DNA from: Annulohypoxylon bovei var. microspora
Lineage: Eukaryota > Ascomycota > Sordariomycetes > Xylariales > Hypoxylaceae
Direction: 5' to 3'
Length of the DNA stretch: 64,000 bases
Assembly (NCBI GenBank): GCA_022836615.1
Contig: MU405281.1
Coordinates: 1-64,000, forward strand
Made by a program: the position numbers and the translations under genes. This document shows positions 10,389 to 23,200 of the stretch, in pieces. Under the pieces are notes generated by a model. It was not told the DNA's origin. It did not search any database and saw only the letters and a program-made list of their open reading frames with translations. Position 1 is the first letter of the stretch. Every line of letters begins with the position of its first letter.

Positions 10389-11943
10389 TTAAAACTCAGG
10401 CAAATGTTGAAGGATCCGCTCGACTTCTTCATCGATTATCTCTAAAATGTGTTGCGGCTGATAAACGGGTTTCCATCCGAACTCTTCTTCGGCGCGCCGG
10501 GGCGTGAATGTGCATCTGTTATCATGCAACCAAGTTAGCCCTCTAAACGATTAGACGATTGTTTCGATGGCGTCATGGCCACGGAAAATCTCACTTTCCA
10601 CCTAATTGAAGAGGGACGAATTCTTTCGGGCGGCCGAGCGCGGTTCCCATCTTCTCTAAGATCTGATCGTTCGCCGTTTCCACCAAGGCGTCGCTTACGA
10701 TGCTACGTTTAGCGAGAGCTTTGCTCACGGCGCTATATAAATCATCCCACTATCACGATTTCTGTTAATAAAGATAAGGCGGCGGCATCAAACGCTGCGT
10801 AGTTTTCTCGGGCTTGAGTTTAAAAAAAATTATCAAACGATGGGTAGAAATAAAACTGCACTTACGGAGATACTTCCCGAGGAAGCCAAGTAGTAGCCAT
10901 TTTTTCCGTAGCTAGGATTGCCATCAACTAGAATCTTACGCAGAAGTTCTATGTATATTCCGGCATTATCGACGACGTGACAAACTGGCCATGTCTATAT
11001 TCCACCATAAATAATTAGTTCATACGTGATAGAAATAACACATTTAAAGGGATAAATACGGACGTACCGGGTGGTCAAGATCGACACGATACACACGTTT
11101 CAACGCCTTTGCCGCTTGTACGATATTTACTATTTGTCGCAACATAGCGATGGGTTCCCCAAATCCTTCGCTTTTCCCATCTACGTGTGAAAGACGGCAT
11201 TAGCAAGTTAAACCTTCAAACATTGAAGCACCATCCTTGACTCTAAGTGAAATAAAAACTTACACACGATGCAAGGCACGAAGATATAGCTCCGCACGTC
11301 ATGTTGCTCGGCTTGATTTATCACCTCGCAACTGTTATTGACAGCCTATGTGACGATTTAGGGCTACGAAATTAAAAAGGGACACCGATTTAAGATCGAT
11401 GCTTACTTCTTGGATTGGTGCTAACTTCGCGCGCTGGGACTTTTGGATATTGTAAAGCTGTGGATCGGTATCCAAGAGAGGACGGTCGGTCGGGGCACCT
11501 GCGTGGTTAGAAAAAAGCTTGGCTCCCGTAGTCTACGACATGATTCGATGGTGAGCTAGATCCATATCGGCCGTGGTTTTCGGGGACCGGGCCGGGATTG
11601 TCTCGGGACCTACATGTAAGAAGTGCACCGTATGCCCGGTTCTCTTTTTCACCTCGGCAAGCGCCTTGATAAAGAACATCGGCGGGCCTAAAGAAATCGC
11701 ATCGATCATATAGTAAACCACTGTAATTTTGTTCTCAACAACGGAAGTCCACACTTCAGCTTCGTCCTTTAGATTGAAGGATAGCGGTTCCGCGCCGTAT
11801 TGTCGGACGCCGTCTGCTTGCTCCGTTGTACGTGCCGAGGCGTACAAGTTTCCGTAAAAAGGCAAGTTCGCGGCACCCATGCGAGCGAGGAGAGTACCTC
11901 CAAGGTACCCAGATCCTCCGGTGATTAAAATGTTATGCGGCAT
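10389..11943 (-). CDS. NAD(P)-dependent epimerase/dehydratase-like (extended SDR), 353 aa
   Basis: Seven exons on the minus strand: 11943-11614, 11532-11407, 11345-11264, 11180-11068, 10994-10866, 10749-10595, 10515-10389. All introns are GT-AG and all phases agree, giving 353 codons. The Rossmann nucleotide loop TGGSGYLG sits at residues 8-15. Conserved blocks further on are AKLFSNHAG, RSYIFVPCIVYG, TWPVCHVVDN and GYYLASSGS, familiar from fungal nucleoside-diphosphate-sugar epimerase-type proteins. The first intron (11613-11533) ends in TAG, which reads as a premature stop if not spliced; joining FLH to TTGAKLF restores the family sequence. The substrate is unknown. It lies tail-side of the Zn2Cys6 regulator gene on the same strand, which may or may not control it. 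Confidence 0.85.
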
Positions 11944-12568
11944 TATAAATATCACAAGACGAAGTTTCAATGTTGATAACTTTACTTTACTTTCGAATGA
12001 TCAATGCTTAAGCTGTCCATTTTAAGCGGCGTTGCTGCAAGAATTTAACCATTGCGTGATCACGTTTCATGATTCGACGCAGCTTACAAATTGCGGTGAT
12101 TTTTCCACATTTCTTACGGGCACACTTTACACCGAACAGAATGCAGTATTCCGTGTATGAATAGGTAACATTGTATAACGAGTTATTCCGCCGGCTCCAA
12201 AACTTATAAGTACGCAAAATGAAGAAAATTATTATAAAACAAAAGATTTAACCATTAAATGTTAATATTCAAGTCATATTAAAGCGTAGAAATGGGGTAT
12301 CAGTATGTACACACGGGATTACACCGTGATATGTCATTTCTTCGTTCATTCTTTTCCACCTTTTTTTTCCGCACCCTTGTCTTCCAACCACTCCCCGGCA
12401 ACAAGTGAATGGAATCAGTTTTCGTCAAACATTGATATTGTTTAATACAACTACACGACTCGCTAGTTCTGACCCGGAGCTGCCCGAGTCGTTGTATGTC
12501 CATACCTTTCAATATACTCGAATAAATACCGTAGCAAAGTGATTCGTCTGGCAATTGCGCCACCTAGA
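11944..12568. other. Intergenic, nothing recognised
   Basis: Spacer between the epimerase start and the end of the transcription factor gene. Only short non-coding open frames are present. Confidence 0.6.
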
Positions 12569-15549
12569 TCAAATCCCTCCCATAAACCCGACCCGCCCCA
12601 TCGCGAGCCCGTTATCCACCCAGTTTTGCCAATTGAACCCCTCGTCCGCGTCCATATCGACGTCTTGGTCGTCGGTCCTTGGCACGTTCGCGGTCGTGTG
12701 ACTACTTGAGGAACCGTTAGCCCAACTATCACCCCAGAGCCATGGCGGCGGATTATCCTCGAGGAAATTTTGCGAAGGGGCCGCGGATGTATTATACGCA
12801 TTGTTACCGGCCGTACCAAATACGTCAGTTGGAAGTGCCGGAGCTGGACGAGACCCGCCAGGTGGCTGGGCGCCCCCTTCGGTTATATAAACTTGTTCAG
12901 TAGGAAATGCGACCGAGAAGAGGTCTTGAGAGTCGAGATACGGCTGAGACATCAAGTGATCGACGAACTGCATCTCGGGCTCAGGCTCTCCAATACCTGA
13001 CTGCTGCTGACGGACTTCTTTCTTTAACAACGAAGCATCATTCGTGACGCTCGAAAGGGGAAAGACGGGCTTCTCGGGACTCTTAACCCCGACGAGCTTC
13101 CGCCACTGATCTTGAGCGAGAACGCTCCGCACAGAACTAGACAAGTGCTTGAAGTTATCTGGTTGTAGTTCCCTTTGCTGATCGACGTCAAGCTGCTGTG
13201 CGGCTTCGGGGTCGGCTCTCAATCTCCTGACCTCGTCCTCCCTATGGCGCCGAGCCTGGGCCATAAGTTTGCGAAGGGGAACCCAGACCCCGGGCCTGGC
13301 GCGCTCGGCCGCGTCGGGGGTTTGAAAGGTTGCGTTGAGCACGATCCAGGCGCGTTCGAGCGAGGCCGTCCAAGGCAACCGACACGTCTCGAGTAGGAGA
13401 TAAGCTACGGCGTGCCACTGTGCGTACGTCTGGAAGAGCCACCGCCACTGCCGACAGCGCTGCTCCGAGTTCAAGACCTTCGTATATTCGACCACCTCGA
13501 GGGACGCCATGAATAGGCGATGACGGACGTCCTTATTAAGCTCCTTTCCTGTCGAGTGGAGCAGCATAGGTTGGTAGATGATTAGGCTCATCTTGGCCAT
13601 AATAAGTCGCGCGATCATGGCGGCGACCCAATGCAGCACGTCCGCATCTTTATCTCCGCACGTCTTTAGGTACTGTTTTTCTATGCGCTCGTAGCATTCG
13701 AGAAGCATTTCGTCGCGTTCCGCTTCCGTACTTCGGGATTGACACGGGGCCATCCCGTTCGTTGCGAAATGTATCTTTCTAGACAGGGCGCATATTTCGT
13801 AACGGATGAGACAAAATGTCATGTCCGTGGGCCCTTCCTTCTCTTTAGGGAATTCTTTCATATCGGGGCTTATGTCCGCGTCGTTAATATTCAACGGGAA
13901 TTGCGTGTCGTACGTCCGTTCCGCGATCGTCAACTCAGTGCCCTGGTCCTCCGCCGACCTAAGATCGAGGATACAAATCGCCCACCACAGCCGGCGTCGC
14001 ATCTCCACGTCGAAGGGGCTTAGGTCGTCAAACTTGGTCCCTTCTCGATGTATTCCCAGCGACTGTGATATTCGGATCGCGAGGCCGGTGAGCGTCCACG
14101 CGAACCTGGTGTCGTCGTACCGCCGAACGAGGACGAGGAAGAGGGTGAAAGCCTGAACGACTACTAGTTCCGACGTGACGAGGAAGTTGGCTTTTGCTAA
14201 AGCTTGCTCCGTGGCGAAGCGGTATTTATTTATGAGCTGCCCTTTATCGGCGCCGAAATTTACCTTGACCTAGATGAATCTTGTAGTCAGCCCTACACTC
14301 CCCGGTTAACTATCTTGGGAACCTCATACCTCGTCCTCTTCCATAGATGTGATGGAAGCATAGTAGATAGCAAACATGAGAGCCTCCATTCCGGGTGAGA
14401 TGTCATTCATGTTACTTCTTAGTTCGCGGATGATCTTGCTCATAGATGGCACGTGCAATATTTTAACCAGAGGGTCGACGTTCTCCTGGTAAACTTGCCA
14501 TATGAACGGTATCTGCGACGGTAGAGGGTGTAACTTGCGTAGATCGACGTTAGAGGAGCTGTAGCCGAGCACGAAGCCGTGGTGATCGACCTGATCCGGA
14601 TACGGGTTCAGGATCCCGGGGCTGCTGCCGTCGTCGGAGCCGTCGGAGTCTTCGTCGCTGAGCTGCTCCGTATCAGTCCGCAGCTGATTGATCTGTTTCG
14701 CGTCTCAACAATCTCTCATCCTCTCATCCGCCCGAACCTAGGAAGATAAGGACAACATACCTCGTCATTTATCTTCGACCAGAAAGCACTACTCACGTAC
14801 CGCGTCTTACCCTTCTCGTTTAGTACCAACCTTCCAAAAGACTTGTTGACTTCCCCAGCCGGGCTCTTCGTCGGAGGACAGCCGGGGTCGCCGGTCTGAG
14901 AGCGGCCGAGCTTTGAGTGATCCGCGGGCGGATAACCGCCGGGAAGGTTCTCGCTATATATGAACCCGCTCTGCCTTCGCCGCTCCCTCTCCTGCGAACC
15001 GTCCACCGTCGTCTCCGGCGAACCGCCGCCGCTGAGGGAGGGGTGTCTCGCGGTCTCGATCTCGATCTGGCCGCTCAGGTCCTCCACTATGCTCTCCAGC
15101 TTCCGCAGGCGCTTCATCAGCTCGATCTCGCGCTCGCTCGTCTGCTTCGGCGGGGCGTTGGGGTCTTTCGCGCGCGGCCGCCTCGGGGCGCGGCCGGGAG
15201 CCGGGAAGACGCATTGTATCTGGGCCTTGCGACAATTGCCGCACGGCATGAACTTATCGCACCTGACCTTCCGCCGGCGGCATGTCACGCAGCTGCGTGG
15301 ATTGAGCGTCGCCGAGGGCGTGGCAGACGGGTCGAGGGATATCGGACCCGAGGGCGTGAAGGTGGGAGTGGCAGCGCCGGCGACATTGGGGGTAGCCGAG
15401 GATACAGGGTTTGACGCCGACGTAGAGTCTTGCGGCGTTGAGGTCGCGGTGGGCGAGCCGATAGAATTGTCGTTCGGAGACGAGCGGGATGAAGACTCCA
15501 TAGGAGTCGAATTGGTATGGACAATAGAGATAGAAGATGCGCTAGACAT
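12569..15549 (-). CDS. Zn2Cys6 fungal-specific transcription factor, 950 aa
   Basis: Three exons: 15549-14761, 14692-14330, 14269-12569; introns of 68 and 60 nt start GTATGT and GTATGA. The binuclear zinc cluster has Cys at residues 87, 90, 97, 103, 106 and 113 (C-x2-C-x6-C-x5-C-x2-C-x6-C), followed by a basic linker and a probable coiled coil (EREIELMKRLRKLE). The long third exon carries the fungal_trans regulatory domain, with ISQSLGIHREG and RRRLWWAICILD near its start. The Ser/Thr/Pro-rich N-terminus and an acidic, Trp-containing C-terminus are typical. It should be a nuclear DNA-binding regulator of nearby or pathway genes, but no target can be named. The neighbouring epimerase is a candidate only by position. 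Confidence 0.9.
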
Positions 15550-17076
15550 TGCCTATCTATGCGGGCGATCCGCGGGCGACGCTCCAAATTTTAAACCGAT
15601 GCGCATAGGGCTGAGAGAGTTGGAGATATTGTCTTACTTGCCTTCTAGGTAGGAAAAATAAAGCCTGGGATCTCGTTTTGGCTGACAACTTTCTGCGGGG
15701 ATACGTTGAAATGTTAATGGATAGGGGATAAACGACGTTAAATTTGTTCAGAGGAGAAAGATAGAATAGAGAAAAAGAAGCTCATGAAAGCCCGGTTCGA
15801 AACAATTACACAGGCTAGTTTGGAAAATCCTACAAGAACAGGGCTGAGTTTAGGACGGTTCGCCTTTCTATGTAGGTATGTATGTACATACGTACTTAGG
15901 TAGGTATGTGTAAATGACAAGTACATGTATTGACTCACCCGGAGATGGTGTGGGTCTTTCCTTTGTCAAAGATAATCTAGCTTGGATCGTCTTGGATCGT
16001 AACCTTCAACGGGTCACCAAGGATTCGCCCTAAAAGCTGCGCGTCTCGTTAAGCATTTTCTTCGATGTACGATTTGCTTCAAAGGGGTTAGTTGACCGAG
16101 ATCTTTCTCATGGCATTGGATAAGTAAAAGCAATGCTTAGCCCGTAATAAGAAAGAAAAGAATATGAAGTTAAGGCTTGAAGAGACGGGAATAATTGCAA
16201 GTTGTCAGGTTGTGCGAAGTGGCATACATGGATGGCAACATGGCTAGACGCGGGGCATTGAAGATGCCCCCTCTGACCTGCCACTTATGGTTATGTCACT
16301 TGCCATTCCTTTCACCGCCTTATATCCGTAGGCTCGGACATATTGGGATAGGACTCGGCTTAAATCCCCATCTGCTATAATTTGTTCACTTTCTCGAAAC
16401 TACTCGGGTTTAAGTAGATAATGAAGTGGCATTATTATAGACTTTGATGTATTGATGTATGACGAAACATCGGTAATGCATACTTATCGACTTAAGGCTA
16501 GTCGCGGAAGCTCTAATGACCAATAACACGAGTAAGGAAAAACGAACAGTTAAATATCGAAATTACATTTTATGCTTAACCAAGCCGCACTACGTAAAGA
16601 AGTCCCGCGTTCGGATGGTCCGCTCCCTTGATACCTTTCCTCATCACGGATAGGTTTAAATACGTACGAAGTACAAAAGTGTTATACTACATACCTACAT
16701 AGGTATGGTACCTACCTACCTACACATTTAATACCTATAGATTACTTACTTAGTACATACACACTAGCTCACGATAGCTGCATTCCACTCGGTTGCTGCG
16801 ATAGTGCGGAGGAGAATTACCGAGAAAGATATCGACCCTCGGTACTTGACCCATATCTCGACAAAGATTGGTGGATGGCGCGGGTCTAGGCGTAGGTACA
16901 TCAATGATCAGAGCACGACTTTGCATCGTTGCACTATATAACTCGTCATTTGCGTATGTATTATTAACTACCCTACTAGGTAAAGCACGTAAGTCGAAGA
17001 GTGAAAAGAGCAGAAAGATCAGATAACAAAATTGGCTTACTGCTTACTTAAGCAATATATGGCTTGCTGACGTAGT
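15550..17076. other. Divergent intergenic region
   Basis: About 1.5 kb between the transcription factor (leftward) and the MDR gene remnant (rightward), so it should hold both promoters. It contains the first clear palindromic GTAGGTA/TACCTAC tracts of the window (about 15870-15905 and 16690-16725). No gene seen. Confidence 0.6.
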
Positions 17077-18158
17077 ATGCGCGCGGTAGTCTGCACCGCT
17101 ACCGGACCAGTCTCCGTCATGGAGATTCAAGACGTACCATTGCCGACACCGCAGCCAGGCCAAATGTTGATCAAGATCTCAGGGTTCGGCATAAACCGAG
17201 CTGGTCTGTCTTTCCCATCCGGTCCATCCGCGTATGCGTGCCGCAGCGTAAGCACCCGCCGCTAACCAAGAAGCAGAGATGTTCACGCGCCAGGGTCACT
17301 CTCCAGGCATCAAATTCCCTCGCATTATCGGGATCGAATGCATCGGCGTGGTCGCAGCGTATTCCGCCGCGGAAACCGTCGAACCTAAGTCCACAAGACC
17401 TACAATTGGAACCCGTGTTGCCACCTGTATGGGTGGTCTCGGCCGGCAGATTCCGGGTTCCTACGCCGAATACACGTGCGTATCCGAGGTCAACGTCCGA
17501 CCCATTCCGGCCACCAGTCTTTCGGTTGGTACTTTGGCCGCGCTGCCAGAAATGCTTCAGACGACCTGGGGCTCCCTCTTCGCCAGCTTAGACCTGAGGC
17601 CGGGAGAGAGTCTGCTCGTCCGAGGAGCCACCAGTTCCATCTTCCATCGGGCTATGCGCCCTACAGCTGGCTCGCAAGATCGGTGCTAGCCGCATCGGCG
17701 CAACTTCTCGAAGCGCAGAACGTGAAACGCTACTGCGTCAGAACGGCGCTGACGAATTTTTCGTCGACGGCGGCGAGATTGCGAAAGACGTAGCTCAAAG
17801 TACTAAGGGTGGGTTTGACAAGGTCCTCGAGCTAATCGGTACGACCACCCTTCGAGACTCTATCAAGTGCGCAGTTCCGAAGGGAGTAGTATGTATGACG
17901 GGAATCCAAGGCGGCTCGTGGGAGATGGAGAAGTTTACTCCGATGAGTGACCTACCCAGCCGTGTACGATTATGCGGATATGGAGGTGGTCCGGATGATT
18001 TCATGGCTCTGCCGTGGGAAGAATTAATCCGCGATATCGAAGCCGGGAAGGTGAAGATTCCGGTGAGAGAATTCAAGCTCGAAGATATCTACGCGGTGCA
18101 TGAGATACTCGAATCAGGTGGTGGTGGGGCGAAAATGGTCGTGGTCGTTAGTACGTGA
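17077..18158 (+). pseudogene. MDR (zinc-type alcohol dehydrogenase-like) oxidoreductase with 7-bp frameshift
   Basis: Exon 1 is 17077-17203, followed by an intron at 17204-17276 (GTCTGT, branch GCTAAC, AGCAG) and exon 2. The encoded sequence follows a quinone-reductase-like family: GPVSVMEIQDVPLP, then INRAEMFTRQGHSPG, RIIGIECIGVV and VRGATSS. At 17636-17648 the segment TCCATCT is followed by TCCATCG, a tandem duplication adding 7 nt, which throws the NAD(P)-binding region out of frame. After it, the third frame reads IGLCALQLARKIGAS and goes on correctly to TGA at 18156-18158. Apart from the duplication the gene looks undamaged, so loss is recent, or there is an assembly error. Without it the product would be about 330 aa. 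Confidence 0.75.
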
Positions 18159-18620
18159 GATTAAATGGTAGGTAAGACTGTAAGTACCCAGGTAAGGTAA
18201 GGTTCAATGTTACCAGGTATGTAAATTGACGTGAGAAAGATTACAGACGCCATACGGAACCATGATGCTAGCTAATTGTATTCGTGACGTCATAAAATAT
18301 CTACAGGTAACTACATACCTACCCAGTAGGTATGAAAGAGCGAGACCTCGGTCTTAGAATATGTGAAACGCACCATAATAATAGCCTGACTTGCATCCAT
18401 GCGTTATTAATTCAGGTTTCTCCATTGTTCTAAATTCGTCTTAAATCTTTAGTTCATGTGCTGCTCGAGTACATGTAAATACGAGCTCGACGCAAGCTCC
18501 AAACCGAAAACTCAACTCCATCACCTACAGACCACAGACACACAAATGAACATTGAACTAACCAAGTACACCAATTGCTAATAATCGGTACAAAACAACG
18601 TGCCCAACAACCCCAAGACC
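18159..18620. other. Promoter-side spacer of the intact MDR gene
   Basis: Contains TACCTACCCAGTAGG-type tracts near 18310 and a CA-rich stretch just before the start. No other feature recognised. Confidence 0.5.
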
Positions 18621-19625
18621 ATGAAAGCCTGGGTCTATAGCACGGCGTCCGGCGGTCTCGAGAAGAACCTCCAACTCGTCGACTCCGCCGCGCCGCCGTT
18701 CCCGGATGCTCCTCCGAAGGACGTCGTGCTCGTCAAAGTAGCCTACAGCTCACTCAACCCCGTCGACCACAAGCTGCCGGAGCTGGGCCTCGTAGCGCGC
18801 TTCGCGATCGGCACACCCGCGTCCCCGGGTCTCGACTTCGCGGGTGTCGTTTCGGAGGCCGGGTCCGCTATCAACGGATTCCGCGTAGGTGACAAGGTGT
18901 TCGGGCGGATCGACCCGAACAAGTACGGGACGCTGGGCGAGTACGTGCCGGCGCGAGTGGAGGGGCTGGCGCTCCTGCCTGAGGGCGTGTCTCTCGAGGA
19001 CGCGAGCACGGTAGGCACGGCAGGGTTGACGGCGTTCCAGAGCATCGTGCCGAACGTGAAGGCCGGAGACAAGGTGTTCGTCAATGGCGGCAGTGGCGGG
19101 ACGGGGACATTCGGTATTCAGATCGCGAAGGCGGTTGGATGCCACGTGACGACTAGTTGCTCGGGAAAGAACGAGGAATTATGTCGCAGCCTCGGGGCCG
19201 ACGAGGTTATCGATTATACGAAAGAGAACGTTAGCGAGGCCTTAAAAGCGAAGGGTCAAGTCTTCAAGCTAGTGGTGGACAACATTGGAAGCGCGCCCCC
19301 AGACCTCTACAAGGCGGCCGACCAGTACATGCTTCCCGAAGGCAAATTCGTCCAGGTCGGCGTCCACATGTCGCTAGGTGGCATGGCGAATGTAGCTTCA
19401 AGGCAACTGTTGCCTTCTTTCTTAGGAGGTGGCAAGAGGAAGTTGGAATTTTTCATTACGAAGAATAGTCATGAAAATCTCGAGCAGATCGGAAAATGGT
19501 TGAAGGAAGGCAAGGTTAAGGCCGTGATCGATGAAACCTTTCAATACGAAGATGCGCCAAAGGCATTTGGGAAGTTAAAGACAGGACGAGTAAAGGGAAA
19601 GATTGTAATACACGGTCCTGCTTAA
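18621..19625 (+). CDS. Zinc-independent MDR oxidoreductase (quinone reductase/enoyl reductase-like), 334 aa
   Basis: Single exon. The start is set at ATG 18621 (MKAWVYSTASGG); an in-frame GTG lies 21 nt upstream but is not a normal eukaryotic start. Family features are NPVDHK at residues 46-51, GLDFAGVV near 70-77, the nucleotide-binding loop GGSGGTGTFG at 156-165, LGADEVIDY, and KTGRVKGKIVI at the C-terminus. The Cys/His ligands of zinc alcohol dehydrogenases are absent, which fits the zeta-crystallin/TOXD-like branch. It should reduce a C=C or quinone bond with NADPH in the cytosol; the substrate is unknown. It sits 460 bp downstream of a frameshifted gene of the same superfamily, but the two differ in sequence. 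Confidence 0.88.
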   Translation: MKAWVYSTASGGLEKNLQLVDSAAPPFPDAPPKDVVLVKVAYSSLNPVDHKLPELGLVARFAIGTPASPGLDFAGVVSEAGSAINGFRVGDKVFGRIDPNKYGTLGEYVPARVEGLALLPEGVSLEDASTVGTAGLTAFQSIVPNVKAGDKVFVNGGSGGTGTFGIQIAKAVGCHVTTSCSGKNEELCRSLGADEVIDYTKENVSEALKAKGQVFKLVVDNIGSAPPDLYKAADQYMLPEGKFVQVGVHMSLGGMANVASRQLLPSFLGGGKRKLEFFITKNSHENLEQIGKWLKEGKVKAVIDETFQYEDAPKAFGKLKTGRVKGKIVIHGPA

Positions 19626-20209
19626 AATGAGAGGCATAACTACCTACGTAGTATCCAAGAATGGTATTTCTCGTATGTAGTATTTTTCTCGAATGAAGTA
19701 AATATATAAGTAGCAATGTAAACATTTCAAGTGTTGGTCTTGGTTTTAAATATCGAACACGGTTTGTTTATCAATGACATTATATTATATCTACTAAGCG
19801 ACAGTCAGCCCGAGGGTATTCCACCGATACTCCCACGCCAACGAGAACCCCCGATGACCAAGTGCCGCCAGCAAGTTTATATGAACTCCGTGTCTTTTCA
19901 AGGATCTAAAATGAAGAAGCAACTTTCTACTTCGTCTTGAAGCAATTATACGCGCGCAATCGCTTGCGAATGCTTATGCTGCTCAACATGAAGTTCTGCA
20001 AAACATGACGAATTCCTAACCAGCTTCCTTCGATATCTCTCTAGAAACACCTGCCCAATAGTCTCTGTAGTTTTCGCGCAGAACAAACCTGAACGCGAGC
20101 CCGTCGAACGCCTATCACAGAGTATCATTATGTCCTAAACAGAACGCGTCGTCCTCGGATGCTGCAATCCCCTGAAAAATAAAGTTACAGACATAAACGG
20201 ACAAGCTGC
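19626..20209. other. Convergent 3' intergenic region
   Basis: Lies between the ends of the MDR gene (+) and HMG-CoA reductase (-). No gene or repeat recognised. Confidence 0.6.
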
Positions 20210-23200
20210 TTATCGCTTCGAGGCAGCTGCCCGGTCGATGGCCGCAGGGCTCTTGGCGGCCTTCTCGACCGCATTTGTCATCGCTAACCCGACCGGCGTC
20301 ATGGTGCCTGGGGGGGCCGGCGTGGTGCTTCGAGTCGGAGGGGCGGAACGGTTGTGCGCCATGTGCGCCCTGACCAAGTGACCGGCGGCAAGGGCACTGC
20401 AGAGAGATAGTTCTCCAGCTAGGACCGACGCTCCGACGATGCGGGCAAGGCGGCGCGCGTTATCTCCGGGATTTGTCGGGTGAGAACCCCTGACGCCGAG
20501 CAGATCAAGCATAGCGGCCTGGGGCTCTAAGATAGTACCACCACCGAGAGTACCAACTTCGATTGACGGCATGGACACAGAGATTTGCAGAGATCCGCGT
20601 AGGCTTTTGGCAAGTTAGCATTCGAAGCGACTAGAATTCATAAAAATGTCAAACGTTCACAAGACTCACTTCTTCATGATAGTAATACAGTTAGCACTCT
20701 CTATAACCTGTGCCGGGTCCTGGCCGGTGGCGATGAAGATGGCCGCAACAATGTTGGCGGCGTGGGCGTTGAAGCCTCCGATCGAGGCAGCCATCGCGGA
20801 TCCGATGAAGTTCTTAGACGTGTTAAGCTCGACGAGGCTGTCGACGTCCGTCTTGAGCACCGCCTTCACCACGTCGCCTGGGATGATAGCTTCGGCAACT
20901 ATACCTTTACCTCGGCCGTCGATCCAGTTAATAGCCGCTGCCTTCTTGTCGATACAGTAGTTTCCGGATACAGACACGATTAACATATCCTCAAACCCGC
21001 CCTCGGAGACCATGACGTTTAACGCGTGCTCGACACCCTTCGAGATCATGTTCATTCCCATGGCATCGCCGGTGGTCGTCTTGAATCGAATATATAGGTT
21101 AGTTCCAGCGAGCGCCGTCTTCATCGTCTGCAGCCGGGCAAACCTCGAAGTAGAGTTGAACGCCTTCCTCATAATAGCTTGGCCAGCATCAGAATCGATC
21201 CAGAGCTTGGCGGCACCAGCACGTTCGAGAGTCTCGAATTGCACGCAAGGCCCACGCGTCATTCCGTCGCTGGTCAGAACCGTGACGGCACCCCCGCCCG
21301 AGTTGATCGCCTTGCAGCCGCGGCTCGTGCTAGCGACAAGCACGCCTTCCGTAGTAGCCATAGGGATGAAGTAGCTCTGGCCGTCGATGACGAGCGGTCC
21401 GGCGACACCGACGGGGATTGGCATATAACCGATGACGTTCTCGCAGCAGGCGCCGAGGACCTGCTCCCAGTTGTAGTTCTCGTACGGGAGCTTGGATCGT
21501 TCGAGGAGGTTGGTGACATCTACAGTTGCTTTGGTTCTAGCGATGATACTTCGACGAACCTTGACGGCTCTCGTGCAGTCCTTCAGGCTCTTCTCCAAAG
21601 CGTAACCAGGAATCTTGCCTTTAAGAGACAGGGAGACGACATCTTCATCGGACATTTCATGTATTCGCTTAGCAGCCAGCATCTTCTCAAGCTCGGCCTG
21701 GCTTCTCCGCACCGTCGGCGTCTTGGCCGGTTGGGAGACAGGGGGTGGCTGGGTGCTTTCGTCGTCGGTGTAGGCGGGGGTGATTGGCCTATCTGGTACC
21801 ATCGGCTCCTGTTGCTTTGGTTGGATCTCTCCGAGGGGAAGGGTTGCGGACTGGGTATCATTGAATCTCTCGGCATCTGCGAGCTCCTTGGGGTCGATCG
21901 GGTGATCGGGGAGGTTGGGGTCCCGAATTCCCCACCTAGCTACGTTGAAAAGATAGCCGTTCAGTGCGACGCTCATAGCTAAGGCGACGACAATCCACTT
22001 GGATAGAATCGGATCCTCCAGACTCGTAAGGAGACTGCCAACCATGCGTCCCCCCATGCCGTAGCCATGAAGCTGCGCATAACTACCGCCTTTGCCATAT
22101 TGCCCGTCGGCGTAACCTAGAGGCGGCTCGGCATAGTGGATTGAGGGGAACTCCAGCTCGTACTTGATCGGGGTCAGAATAGTTACGATAGTCGGTGTCG
22201 AGTGGCTCTTCGCGTTGAAGAGGATCTCGTCGAGCCCGTTAGAAGCGACCTTGAAAGGGTCCAGAGGCGGTGAGCTGACGACGCCTCCCAATCCACCAGC
22301 CCAGGAAGAGATGCTAGAAATACCAGAAGTTCTGAAAGGGATCGTGCAGAGATTGGCAGCATTGATAGCAACGAAGCCGACAACCATCCAAAACTTGAAC
22401 TTAGGGACGCTGCTGCTCTTGAGGTCCTTGCCGAAAAGTGGCTCGTCGACTAAGCCCTTGCCGTCCAGTCGAGGCCAGTCATTGCTCTTAGCAACGTTCT
22501 CAGCGACGCGACGACTAATACCATCGTCCTCCAAGGCTCTCCGCAATTCGACATGCCGTCGGATGCGGTTTACCTCGAGCTTGATGCATAAGATGGCTGT
22601 GTAGAAAGTAAAGAGTAATATGCAGTCGAAAAAGAGGATCCATGCAGCCAAGAAACAGAACTGCTGCAAGCCACCTTGCACACCGGAAGCGGCCCCGGCA
22701 ACAAGTATCAAAATCTCGATGACGTAGTCTCGAACGATCTCGTATCCCTTGTCCCTAATCGCACGCTGCACGGCGTATTGAATAATTCCATCAGAGGCCA
22801 AGAACTTCCTGGATTTACCGTCCTTCACCTGGTTCTCCTCGGGTTTACGGTGCTCGAGCGCGTGAGACAGGACAGCTCGCGTTAGCGCGATGTTCTTCTC
22901 GAAACCGATAGTCACGACAAGAAATGGCAAGCCCTCGGAAAGCAGAACCATGCTAACGGGAACACCGAGCTTGGTAGTGACGTTAAGGCCAAACAGGAAA
23001 GCGAATGTAGACGAAAACAGTACGCTGATGGCCAACCAGACGTTAGAGCCCATCTTCCTCATAGATAGGAAGAGCGACACGAAGGTCAGGTGCATCGACA
23101 GATATCCGAGCACCATGATGATGATGTCCAGCGTCTCAGCATTCTTGATAAGATCCAGGAACTCGATCCAGGCATTGTGAACCCATCTCACGACGCTGCT

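Noticed and set aside
11533..11535. Premature stop making the epimerase a pseudogene
   Set aside because: The TAG is the end of a well-formed intron; removing it restores family sequence and phase through all seven exons.
14917..15652. Plus-strand frames opposite the Zn2Cys6 gene
   Set aside because: Anti-parallel shadows of a strongly biased coding exon; no domain.
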